NCBI RefSeq assembly: GCF_003473485.1
Contig: NC_053049.1
Coordinates: 28,541,292 to 28,605,291, forward strand
Length of the DNA: 64,000 nucleotides
From: Medicago truncatula
Taxonomy: Eukaryota > Streptophyta > Magnoliopsida > Fabales > Fabaceae
Reading direction: 5' to 3'
Position numbers and translations under genes: made by a program. Shown here piece after piece: positions 48,434 to 63,363 of this stretch. Below the pieces are notes generated by a model. The model saw nothing but the letters and a program-made list of their open reading frames with translations. It was not told the origin of the DNA and made no database searches. The stretch's first letter is position 1, and each line of letters opens with the position of its first letter.

Positions 48434-49915
48434 ATGAACACCACAAATAATGGTGACCGATTGAAAGCTGCAGCTCAAACAGGTGATATAGATCTCCTCT
48501 ACTCAGTAATTCAAGATGATCCATCCATTTTGGAGAATATAGATGTAATATCATTTGTTGAAACTCCTTTACATATTGCTGCATCTTTGGGTCATATGCC
48601 GTTTGCCAATGAAATTATGAATTTAAAACCTTCATTTGCATGGAAGCTAAACCCGCAAGGATTCAGTCCCATCCATCTCGCTATGCAAAACGGCCAAAAG
48701 AGTATGGTGTTTCATTTTCTGCACAACAATAAAGACCTTGTTAGAATTAAAGGAAGAGAAGGTATAACTCCTCTTCATTTTGCAAGTCAAATTGGTGAGG
48801 TTAATCATTTAGAATACTTTCTCTTCTTGTGTCCGGAATCTATTGAATACTTAACTGTGAGGCACGAGACTGCACTGCATATTGCTGTTAAGAATGGACA
48901 GTTTGAGGCTCTTCAAGTACTTGTTATCTGGCTCAGAACAAACACAAAGAGAAGGGCTCAAATGCTGGAAAATAGAATATTAAACCAGTGGGATGAGGCA
49001 CGCAACACGATTTTGCATATTTCAGCACTACGTAGTGACCCGCAGGTAATGGTGTTCTACTTACAAAGTCATCTACTTCTAAATGATAATCATATTTCCT
49101 ATTACTTTTTGGTGTTCTACTTCTAAGTCATCTTTTTTGTTAGAAATAAGATAGGTTTGCATGAATGATCTCTAATAATTGTATTGTTCTTCAATTTCTT
49201 CGTAGCACAGGCACTTCTATTATTGTTACGTACTGGTCGTATAGATTTATGTTCAAAGAATCTGGAGAACAAAACCGCATTAGACATAGCAAGCACTCCA
49301 GATGTGAAGAGTATATTATTAAGTTTTGGAGCAAAACCTAGCATAGAAATCACTGATGCTCCCACAATTTCACATATAAGATATAATCCATTAATTTCTA
49401 TAATTCGCATTAGAAGAAATATAACCGAGGAGCAACGTAACAGTTGGTTGATAGTTGCGACTCTTGTTGCAACTGCGATTTATCAATCAGGATTGAGTCC
49501 CCCTAGTGGAATTTATCAGGTTAGTGCTAGTGATGGCAATGGTGTGAACATCACTTCCTCCAATTCTACTATTTCTACTCCAGGAAATGCTGGGAAATCT
49601 GTTTTGTCAGGATATGAATTCTTTTTGTTTTTATTTATAAACATGTATTCCTTTTCTGTATCAATTTTAGCGATATTTTTTATGATACCATATGGAAAAA
49701 TAGGGTTTCTAGTAGCCTCTCCAATGAGATGGCTTACCGTTAGCTATTTATTTTCTATGTGGAGGATATCCCCTACACATGTCAATTCCATTATTTTATT
49801 CATCCTTTTTAGTTCATTTATGTTAGCCATGGTGATTGACGTCATTGTTGGAGTGTACATAAGGCTTAAACACAGAATTGCTAAGATATTTAATATGATA
49901 GTTAAGCTTTGTTGA
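48434..49915 (+). CDS. Ankyrin-repeat membrane protein with PGG domain (ACD6-like family)
   Basis: Two exons, 48434-49045 and 49211-49915, join in phase 0 (CAG|GCA) to give 438 residues. The N-terminal half has four to five ankyrin repeats (ETPLHIAASLGHMPFANEIM, GFSPIHLAMQNGQKSMVFHF, GITPLHFASQIGEVNHLEYF, ETALHIAVKNGQFEALQVLV), then NTILHISALRSDPQ and KTALDIASTPDVKSILLSFG. The C-terminal half has the PGG domain (NSWLIVATLVATAIYQSGLS, then PPSGIYQ) and about four hydrophobic segments. The family sits in membranes and includes plant defence regulators such as ACD6; this member's role is unknown. Reading through the intron would end at a stop near 49126. A broken PGG copy follows at 50408-50572. 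Confidence 0.88.
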
Positions 49916-50407
49916 AATAGGAGAAACATCAATAAAGCTTGTGGTCATATAGATGATGGTACGATGACTACGGAGACTGCAACTGAAACAACTGCTGGCC
50001 GAATTCACAACCAATAATATCGACCTTAACGTTGATTTGTAATTTTCATTGTCATTGTTATCTTTGTTTCCGTAAATCTTAGCAAATTGTGATTCAATGT
50101 ATTAAATATTTAAATTATATCTTGTATTTTATTGAATGCTTGTGTATTATAATAATTATATTAAATGTTGTTTGAAAGAAAATTGATTACTCAAGTCCTT
50201 AATTTGTGTGATGGTCTTTAGGAAGGAAATTGATTATTCGATGTTTGGAGGAAAATTGATTACCCAAAATAAAATAACAAGAAAACTGGAAAAACCAATA
50301 ACTCGCTTGTGCAGTAAGTCAACTTAAATGCACTCTGTAGCAAAAATGCAGTTACAATCCAGAAACAAATTCTATGTTGTAGCAGATTTTGGCTATGCAG
50401 CATGGAA
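49916..50407. other. 3' flank of the ankyrin gene
   Basis: Probable 3'UTR and spacer. A GAAAATTGATTA(C/T)(T/C)C phrase repeats near 50179, 50226 and 50251. No gene. Confidence 0.5.
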
Positions 50408-50572
50408 GAAACAAAAAATACAATTTGGATCAACTCAAGATTTGGTTAATAGTCGCGTCTCTTATTGCATCTACCATGTATGAGCTTTGACTCCCCATGG
50501 TGGAGTTTATCAGATTAGGGTTGGTGACAATAATTGGAACATCACTTCCTTCAATTCTACTATAGCTCCCCT
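50408..50572 (+). pseudogene. Frameshifted PGG-domain fragment
   Basis: Reads WLIVASLIASTMYEL, then after a frame change TPHGGVYQIRVGDNNWNITS and FNSTIAP. This parallels the PGG region of the gene 0.9 kb upstream (WLIVATLVATAIYQSG, then PPSGIYQVSASDGNGVNITS). It is a relic of a tandem duplicate, cut at 50573 by unrelated GC-richer sequence. Confidence 0.75.
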
Positions 50573-52030
50573 CGAAAGTGGTAAAGGGGAGTTCGACGTG
50601 CAGCTCCCGAAACAGAATATCATACATAGGAAGGCAACACCCTTCGTAAGATCTGCATATTCTCTTAATGACCCCAGGGCACTCAACTTGCCACTTGTCC
50701 TCCAAGGCAATTACAACAAAACCAGTGGTACCTGAGATCTTCCGAATTCCTGTAAGAAGAACGTGAGTCTAGAACGTCTGGACATACCCAATTATAGTCC
50801 ACACCATCTGGTGAGACTTCCGGAGTCACTAGCATTGTTTTTCCCATATCCTCGCCTCTATCCACAGAAATGAAGGGTGATCCATCAGGGGCATTTACAG
50901 AATCTATTGTCTAACCTCGTCAAAATGGTGGTGAGCATCTATGCGACATGTATCATAAAGAGCATGGAGAGGGGAGAGATTCCCCAATTGCAGGAAAGGA
51001 CTCGCGTCAGGGTAAATAAAACTGAAGCCTCTCCTCTCTTCTGACCCAACATTCCTCGCCATTTCACTTCCAATCTCAAGCAAAGAGATGGAACCAACAA
51101 GAACAACAAGCACATAAAGTAAGGGAGAAGGAAGAAATTACCTTTTATGAAGTCGTTCCTTGAGAATATGGAAGCGTAAGAATTGTTGCTTTAGGAGAAA
51201 ACGAAAAACAGGGAAACCTGGAGTAAACCTCTGGAGACTTGATCTGATAATCCGGAAAAAGATACTAGGAAATTTGAAGAAAACATCAAAGGAAGAAAGG
51301 ATTTTTTTTGCAGAATGGTAACTGCAATGATACAGGATTTGAAAAGAGTAAATAGGAGGGATGTTCCCCCTTTTATAGACTACGAAAAAGTACAATCGAA
51401 AACCAAAATTGATGGGAATATGAAAAGCACTCAAGTACTGGGGCGCGTGATTCTCAGCATCGAGGTGCGTCCAGAACACACGTGGGGAACAAAACTGAAG
51501 AGACATCTCATAGAAACCCTTCAGGCCACTTCACAATAAATGCCAACTACTCCCACTCACACCAAAGGTGTCTCCCTAGAACGCGGCAAACCCAGTGTGC
51601 GCAACATTAAATGCCAAAAAGATCACGAGAGCGCGAACAATCGTGCACAACATCAATTCACAGCGTCTTCAAAGCGTTGACGATTCACAAGAGGAGCCGT
51701 CATCGGGAACGAACTCTAAAACAAGTCCATTATGTCTTAAAGACAGTAATGACTAGGGGACAATTAATTATTTTTGACCGACATAAAGCCTATGGCGAAA
51801 AATCCCAACAAACGGTCCAATAGAGCCAAACCCAGCATCTCAGGGAGAAACACCGCAAAGACGCATGATAAGCAGTGTCCACGTCTTCGCATAGAAGCTT
51901 ACTCTTTCTCTCACTATAATACCATAAGCCACCGCGACAGCAACCACAGATCCTAAAGCTTCACCATAAAAACTACATGATCTCACCGGACAGATCAAAG
52001 AGTAAGTCACCAAAATAAGAAACATGACAA
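50573..52030 (-). mobile_element. GC-richer LTR-retroelement-like block
   Basis: Clearly less AT-rich than its neighbours and cleanly joined to the PGG relic. On the minus strand a promoter-like TCTATAAAAGGGGGAAC lies at 51365-51380. It is followed by a leader-like stretch and short broken frames (ARNVGSEERRGFSFIYPDAS near 51060; DRGEDMGKTMLVTPEVSPDG near 50860) that look like a decayed 5' coding region. LTR borders and family could not be fixed; a truncated Gypsy-type element is the best guess. Confidence 0.4.
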
Positions 52031-53152
52031 AATACATGTTTTCGATTATGTTTGGTGTATTTTAAAAATAAAAGTGAAACAAAACAAAAGCATGATATTG
52101 TTCTGAATTAAGTCAAGCACAACCAACATCGGAATTGGACACTCCAATATCACTAGAACGAAACGGATTCCAACAATCCAAAACGGTATGCAGCAACCAG
52201 GTTAGCAATTTAAAAAAGGGAAATGCTAACAATTCAATAGATTTCTATTTGTTACGTCCTAATGGTGTATAGATCTTTACTTATGTGATGACCATTAAAT
52301 GAATAACAAAAGCAAATAAAAATCATTAAATTTAGCAACATACACATGTTATTTTGGGTAGAATACATAGCTACGTACCCACCAAATATTTGTCCCAAAA
52401 CTAGTTAAAAGTAAGCTTAATTGCAATTTATGTCCCCTATTTAATCAATTTCTGGATTTTGGTCCCCCAATTTCTAAATCCATAATTTCGGTCATTGATT
52501 TTTTCAATTTTTAAAATTGAATTCAACATTTCAATTGACTGCATATTCTCCCGTCACCAAATATGTTTATGAATACAGTGTCGATATTCACTTCTAACTG
52601 AAAAAGCAATTCCTTTATTTTTATTTTTTCGAATGGAGATGCAAGTTGTTGGTTTGTTATTTCTGGTGGTATCATAGTGAAATATTCATAGAATCCAATT
52701 CAAGTATATCATATAGCAGCAAATTATAATATTGTCTATACTCAATAATTTAGTAATAATATACACAAACTACACACATTAATTACAATATCAAATTTTT
52801 TTGGCATGTACGAAAAATGCTGATGAGACATGTGAATTAGAATGGAATGAGTACCAATTTATAGGTGCTAATAAGTGACCAACGCCTCATAACTCGGTTG
52901 ATAAAACTTCAAAACAAAAGAAAAACAATTGATAAATAAATGCTTCATAAATAAGAATACAGTTAATGAAATCGTTAGCCACTCTATCCTACCTTAAGAA
53001 CTTAGCACGTTACCAAACGAATTAGAACTGAACATAGTGGAAAATCAACGACAAAATAAGCGCCAGTTCAACCTAAGGGCAATTGATTCACAAATTTAAA
53101 ACGATTTTCTTTCTTAAATATCAATTTACCATCCCTACTCAACCAACCATCT
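52031..53152. other. Intergenic spacer
   Basis: 52405-52545 (GCTTAATTGCAATTTATGTC, then TTTTGGTCCCCCAATTTC) resembles a single Mutator-like end. The remainder is AT-rich, with no gene. Confidence 0.45.
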
Positions 53153-53430
53153 ACCATGATTTAAATGAACACCTGCACTTCCATTTGGCACCATCAAAAG
53201 TTTCAAATGAACATCATTGTCGCGAACAAAAAATTCTGCTCTCTAACTTGTGAAATAGTTAAAAAAAAAAAAAACAAATTGCAAAACAAAATATACCAAT
53301 CATGTTATTGCCGCTTCCCCCTCTAAAAATATACAACACCAATTGGTGGCTTGGATCAGTTCAATTAGTTTCTGGCAGATAAGGTATGAGCAGCGGCAAG
53401 AGAACTCCAAAAGAAAGAATCATGTTTTGA
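53153..53430 (-). repeat. PP2A 3' flank, copy of 46183-46459
   Basis: Lies about 100 bases downstream of the PP2A stop codon and is probably in or beside its 3'UTR. It is repeated about 7 kb away, on the other side of the ankyrin gene, in the same orientation. Confidence 0.8.
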
Positions 53431-53532
53431 TGACCAGTCTTCAATTAAACGGTGAAATTCCTCTTTCCTTAAAAACACATCTACGGTAATTGTAGAAAGC
53501 AGTAACTACAAATGGGAAGATATATGAAGTTA

Positions 53533-57464
<3,932 letters not shown>

Positions 57465-57515
57465 TCAAAAAGGAGTGGAACCAATGAATCTATGGATACG
57501 ATTGGTTTCACCGGA

Positions 57516-57546
57516 TAAAGGTTAGGGTTAGGGTTAGGGTTGGGTT
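57516..57546 (-). promoter_or_regulatory. Telomere-like TTAGGG repeats in the PP2A 5' leader
   Basis: About 70-100 bases upstream of the PP2A start codon the + strand reads GGTTAGGG three times in a row and then GGTTGGG; on the gene strand this is a CCCTAAC ladder. The hexamer period differs from the plant heptamer TTTAGGG. It may act like a telo-box or be simple repeat expansion. Confidence 0.5.
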
Positions 57547-57619
57547 GTGAATCGGAATGAGGAGATGAAACGCAGCGTTTTGGGAAGGTGTTTCTGTTGG
57601 ATTCAGTCTCTCTCAATCA

Positions 57620-58469
57620 GAGAGACATAAAATAAAAATTTGAGTGAAACCCAACTGTCCAAATTTGTCCTAAAATGTCTGCAGTAATTTGGGATTATTT
57701 TATTGTCCAAAACTAAATTGGAGAAAACTACAATCTTATAAAACAATTCATAACATCTTATTTTCATACAAAATTAATTATATTTTTTAATAGATATCAA
57801 ATGTACAAAACGTCTTGTAATTTTAAGACGGATGGAATATTGATGATATTAAATATTGAAGTCTACTTCTTTCAAAAAAAACAGAAAAAAGATTAATTAA
57901 GTTTTTAGTTCCTATAAATATCTGCAGTTTTGTTTTTAGTCCTTATAAAAATAAATCACACTTTTTAGTCCATACAAAATTTTTCGTTAGTGTTTTTAGT
58001 CCTTGTTAAATTAAATGTTGTTTAATTATGCTTAAAATTTTAAATTTTTTAATAATTTTTTACATACTTGTTTACTCGTTAAAATGGATCTCACTAATAT
58101 TTCATTTATTTATTTTGTCAAACAACCTATTGAATAAAAAATCACCCCTTATGATTAATAAAGGGAAAACTCAAAATTTGAACTTTGAATCACCGTTTAA
58201 ATTATGTTCACAGATCTCATAAAATAAAATCGAACTCACTCAATCATATTAAAATAAAGTAATGAGGAATGCTATCAACACACATTACCATTTTCAACAC
58301 GTTGTCTTTGATTGGTTAAAATTTAAATGGATCCTACAAAATTATGTGTGTCCCATATAAAATTTGATGGATTCCATAAAAAATTTAATTAATAAAAAAA
58401 TATGTTGAAAAAAATATGTTAAAATGTGTGTTGCTATTATTTGTCTAAGGTAATCACCATTTTAGCAAC
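57620..58469. other. Intergenic spacer with a single Mutator-like end
   Basis: 57895-58020 has repeated TTTTTAGTCC(C/T)TATAAA-like phrases as in Mutator-like ends, with no partner. No gene. Confidence 0.45.
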
Positions 58470-58477
58470 ACTATATT

Positions 58478-59153
58478 TAGAGCTGTCAAAACGGGCCGGC
58501 CCGTTTAGCCCGAATAAATATAGGGCTTGGGCCTAAAATATTGAGCCCGAATTTTAATAGGGCTTTTTAGCCCGGCCCTTAAAAGCCCGGTACCCGTTAG
58601 GGCTAGCCCGAATGGGCCGCGGGTAGCCCATTAGCCCGCATAACAAAAAAAATTCTATAAATTATATATATTTTTCAAATAATTATTTACTTAGTTGATT
58701 ATCAAAGTAAAAAACAAAAGTGAAAATTCAATGAATTAACACAAATATAAATGTAATATAAAATTATATTTATTCATTTCGTTATTTATAGTTTTAAAGA
58801 TCGAATATATAAATATCTATAACCATAACATATCTAATTTATTTAAAATCATTTTCCTCGTCGTTTTAGTTTACAACTTTTGTACGAAAATATTTACAAT
58901 TTACTTTTGTGCTAGACATTATTTAAACATATTAAAAATATTATTTATAAAAAAATTATAGCAGTGTTTTATAGTATTTTTTTAAAATAAAAAATATATA
59001 ATTTTTAATACGGGCCGGCCCGTGTAGGGCCGGGCTCGGGTAGTATATTTCAAGCCCGTTTTATCAACCGGGCTTTTTGGCCCGGCCCGCTAAAGCCCGA
59101 AGCCCGCTAGGGCCGGCCCGTTTAGGGCCGGGCCGCCCGTTTTGACAGCTCTA
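58478..59153. mobile_element. hAT-type non-autonomous element with 8-bp TSD
   Basis: A 676-bp element. Perfect terminal inverted repeats TAGAGCTGTCAAAACGGGC and its complement, followed by subterminal arrays of GGGCCGGCCCG, AGCCCG and GGGCTT motifs on both sides of an AT-rich core. Flanks carry the perfect 8-bp repeat ACTATATT (58470-58477 and 59154-59161). An 8-bp duplication and short TIRs with dense subterminal repeats mark the hAT superfamily. No transposase frame. Confidence 0.88.
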
Positions 59154-59490
59154 ACTATATTGGTAGTTTTGTTAGTCAAACTAGAGAGGTAAAAAACAAT
59201 TTAACAAACAAAAACTACATGCACTATGCAGCAATATTTTTGTCAAAAAAAAAGTAAAACTATATGCCGCAATATTAATTAAAAATTATTAATGAGTGTC
59301 TCATAACACTCTTTAATACCTTTAAATGATAATATTTTTATGTCTTCGTGAACTTAACCAGCTGATGGAAACAATATATAATAAATACAAGTTGCGGGAT
59401 TCAAATTCTAGATAAAAAAAAATGATAATATTTTTAAAATTTATATAATCAATCTATTAAAAATTAAAATATTTAACTTATTATAGAATT

Positions 59491-59811
59491 AGGGTGGACA
59501 TTGGTTCAGTTTAGAATGAAAACTAAATTGAATTGGATCAAACTGAACTATTTGCATTTCAAATTGAATTGAACTGTTTCAAATCGAACTGAACTGTTAC
59601 AAACTGAACTGAACTGTTATTATTGATACATTTGAAAAAATATAAAGGAAAAAAAACAAACAAAATTGAATTTTAGTTACCGTATTGAACTGAATTGTTC
59701 GAATTGAACTGCACTGTAACTGAAACCGTTTCAGTTCAGTTCAATTTTTTCTGGTTCAGTTCACTTCAATTCAGCGATTCAGTTTGGTTTTTTGGTTTTT
59801 TGTCCATCCCT
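59491..59811. mobile_element. Small hAT-type MITE
   Basis: A 321-bp element with ends AGGGTGGACA and TGTCCATCCCT and subterminal GGTTCAGTT/AACTGAACT repeats. Flanks ATAGAATT (59483-59490) and ATAGAACT (59812-59819) agree at 7 of 8 positions, fitting an old 8-bp hAT duplication. Confidence 0.7.
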
Positions 59812-59819
59812 ATAGAACT

Positions 59820-60264
59820 ATTTTTTATTTTGAAATAGTTAGAGTGTCCGGGTAGCGTAACAAGACCATATTCATTTATTCTTAAGAAAGAAACAAAAAA
59901 TACCATATTCATTTAGTTGAATCTGAACAACACGACATATGGACAATCCAATTTAACCACCTGTTTTATTATTCAATAATCTGAAATTGCTGACTCAACA
60001 CATACATTTCTTTCTTAATTACTGGATGAATAACAAACATTAACACTCACTCATAAGATAACTCATTGTTTGGTTTTCTTCTTCTTGTTCTGCGATACTT
60101 GGATTAAAGTCTCAGATACACAGTCTTCCTCAACCACACCTAAGGTAAACCAACTTGTCATTATGATACAACAGTATTGCTTTTGAATACTTGTTTTGTT
60201 TTATATGAAAAAGCATTGATGAATATCCATATACTACTCATTTTAATACTCTTTCCATCAGTAA
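59820..60264. other. Spacer
   Basis: AT-rich, with a pyrimidine-rich patch at 60065-60140. No gene resolved. Confidence 0.5.
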
Positions 60265-60272
60265 CTTAGTCT

Positions 60273-60538
60273 ATGTTTGGTTCCACGGTGACATGAATTG
60301 ATTATGTAAAATTGATTCTGACTAAAAACGAGTTGAAGGTAAAGCTATTTGTGTTTGGATGCATTTATGTAAAAGTGAGTTGAACCATAAATTTGTGTGT
60401 AAAAATCAATTATAGAATCAAAAGCTACAAATCCTAGCTTCAAATAGAACCAATTCTAGAGACCAAAGTCAATTCTACTTGGAAGCAACCAAACATGTTA
60501 GAATCGATTATGACCTCTCTAGAAGTGGAACCAAACAT
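60273..60538. mobile_element. TIR MITE upstream of the reductase gene
   Basis: Ends ATGTTTGGTTCCAC and GTGGAACCAAACAT pair perfectly, with inner AATTGATTATG/GAATCGATTATG-type similarity. Size is 266 bp. Flanking duplication unclear. It sits about 380 bases before the reductase start codon, in its probable promoter. Confidence 0.55.
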
Positions 60539-60920
60539 ATTGGATGAAATTTATGTCGGACTAATATGATTTTCCCAATAAAAGAGTAGGCGTTGAAAAT
60601 AGAGTGTTAAAGTGGGTGCTCCTAGCACTAAACATGTGAAAAATAAAAAGTATTGGTGAAGCCAAGCAAATTAACAAAGTATATAACAAAACTAAATTAT
60701 TGATACACAAATGTGCCTAATTGCAACAAATGTCCTGGGAAATAGGTTACAAGAATAAACATTATTTCATTTCTTTTAGTACTAACATTAAGACAATAAT
60801 AATAGTTAAATCACCTACTTCATCACTGCCATATTATTTACTATAAAGTATGAGTATTAATTTCTAAGTATAAGAGTTAAGGGAAGTAAACATTTTTGAA
60901 GGAAAAGAAGGAAAAGCCTG

Positions 60921-63363
60921 ATGAGTGGGGAAGGAAAGGTGGTGTGTGTGACAGGTGCTTCTGGTTTTATAGCTTCATGGATTGTCAAGTTCCTACTCCA
61001 ACGTGGTTACACTGTCCGAGCCACTGTCCGTGACCCAAGTATGTGCATGTTTTTCCTTCAACTTCTTTCTCCTTATATAAATTCATCAACACTCTTATCC
61101 TTTATGTTTCAGCTATTTTGGTTTCCCTTATGAATGATTGATTGGTGTGCAAGCAAGCAGGTAATCCTAAAAAGGTTGACCACTTGCTTAAACTTGATGG
61201 TGCAAAGGAGAGGTTGCAACTCTTTAAGGCAGATCTCTTGGAAGAAGGTTCCTTTGACTCTGTTGTTGAGGGTTGTGATGGTGTCTTTCATACTGCTTCA
61301 CCTGTTCGTTTTGTCGTAAATGACCCACAGGTTCGTATTCTATTGTTTATAAGCTCAGTTTCATATTAGATTTTATATTAGGCCTAATTCATCCTACAAA
61401 ACTGGTATGTAAAGTGAGAGATGCTATTCATTATAAAATCTTTACAGGTATTATATATCTTTTTAATGTGTGTTTTAAGTTTTTTCCTCAGTCAAAAGGA
61501 TTCTATTTTTCATTGCTATATCCCCTGACTCTTATAATATAAAGGACTTCACCCAATGACCTATTTAGAACCTATCAATCATACCTACTTATTATTTCTT
61601 TATGATTAAAGAAGAATGGTTTTTGTCTATTGAAATGTAAAAATGGAATTTTTGATTAAGCGACTTTCATAGGTTACCAGTTTAGCGAAGATCACAAGAG
61701 ATCCTTTGAAATTAATAAAAAAGGACATTGGTGATGTAAGGATTTCCGATTCCTCTGTGTCTGCATAATGTGACAAGATGAATATATTGTTAAAGTTGCA
61801 ATTTAGCTATTTCATTAAGAGAATTCGTCATTTTCTGTTAAGATAATTTGGGGACCTAAATGACAACTACACTTTCAAACTGAAGTTCCATGTCTTGGGT
61901 GCCTTTTATTGATGATATATTTAGTTGAGAAATCATGTGATTAAGGATAAGCATAACTTCACTTTTTTTTTTTAGATGGTTTGACCTTTTTTTTTGAAAA
62001 ATTTACAAGTCTAAAATAAATATTACGTTTTTGTTGTGGTAGAGAAACAAATCAGTTGATAGCGTATGCACTGTTAATATTTGATATCTGTGTTTTCAGG
62101 TGGAGTTGATTGATCCGGCACTTAAGGGAACTCTTAATGTTCTTAAATCATGTGCAAAGTCAACATCTGTGAAACGAGTTGTCTTAACTTCTTCTAATGC
62201 TGCAGTTTCATTTAATACAAGGCCGAAAAATCCTGAAGTTGTAGTTGATGAGACATGGTTTTCAAATCCAGATTTCTGTAGGGAATCAAAGGTTAGTACC
62301 ATTTTTCCTAGAAATATTTCAGAATAAAATCTTAAAGCTTGTGAAGCTGGGACATGTGATTTTGATGTGGTTTATCTAAAGTTCGGAATTGAATGATGTG
62401 TTTTTCGTTGATATGAGATAAAGCCTTGGATGATATTACAAAAGATAAAATACCAATCATTACTTATGCTAATACTAGACTCTTCATCCTAATTAAATAA
62501 GGAAGCAAATCATAAGTTAACCCTAACTTTCGTGCCAACTTCTATTTGTGTTTTCAGCTATGGTATGTACTTTCAAAGACTTTGGCCGAGGCTGCTGCCT
62601 GGAAATTTGTTAATGAAAACAACATTGACATGGTTTCTCTTAACCCAACAATGGTGGCAGGACCTCTCTTGCAACCAGAGGTTAATGAAAGTGTTGAACC
62701 AATTTTAAACCTTATAAATGGTAATTTTTCTTTTGGGAGGCATTTTGAAGAGTTTATCTAGAGTTATTTCATGACATAAAAAGTGTAAGTTAGTTTGAAT
62801 ACAATACACCAAATGGTGGGACCCCTTCCCGGACCCTGCTTATGCGGGAGCTCTAGTGCACCGGGTTGCCCTTTTTTTAGATAAAATTAAGATGGTTAAT
62901 GTCTAATGAATCTTTTGATGCATTGTTACTGCTATTGAAGGTAATAGCATTCCTGGTGTTTGTTGGAATTTTTTTTTTTTCCTCATCCTATCGGTCTCAA
63001 TCTGTCATTATTTGTCTTTCATATACCATCAAATGGTTACTCACTGATCAATGTATTTCTTGCTTTGATAACTTAATAGTCGTGGATCTGCAATGTGTGA
63101 CATATAAGTAATGAAATATTTGTTCCAGAAAAGTATTGTCCTGTTGCATCATAGAAGAACTCTGAATTTTTGAATGCAGGTATACCTTTTCCAAATAAAG
63201 CAATTGGATGGGTCAATGTGAAAGATGTTGCTAACGCCCACATTCACGCATATGAGATTGCTTCAGCTAGTGGAAGGTGTTTGTTGGCGGAGAGAGTGGT
63301 ACACTATTCAGAACTTGCTATGATTTTACGTGATTTGTACCCAACGTTACCAATTTCAGACAA
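60921..63363 (+). CDS. CCR-like NADPH reductase (phenylacetaldehyde-reductase-like), 3' end outside window
   Basis: Five exons are visible: 60921-61038, 61161-61330, 62100-62291, 62558-62720 and 63180-63363, giving 275 residues plus two bases; the last exon lies beyond 64000. An extended short-chain dehydrogenase. The Rossmann motif TGASGFIAS (11-19) binds NADP, a catalytic-type Ser lies in LTSSNAAV (about 127-128), and YVLSK (Tyr163, Lys167) is the YxxxK pair. Family members reduce cinnamoyl-CoA, dihydroflavonols, phenylacetaldehyde or other carbonyls. The site reads LWYVLSK rather than NWYCYGK of true cinnamoyl-CoA reductase, so a CCR-like aldehyde or ketone reductase is more likely (inference). 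Junctions are GT-AG. Intron 4 contains a SINE-like scrap. No lesion seen. Confidence 0.88.
62815..62879 (+). mobile_element. 5'-truncated SINE 3' end in reductase intron 4
   Basis: The stretch GGTGGGACCCCTTCCCGGAC, then TGCGGGAGCTCTAGTGCACC and GGGTTGCCCTTTTTTT matches the conserved 3' part of widespread plant SINEs as I remember them. The 5' part with the A and B boxes is absent. Confidence 0.5.

Noticed and set aside
49123..49410. 95-codon minus-strand frame
   Set aside because: Antisense to exon 2 of the ankyrin/PGG gene.
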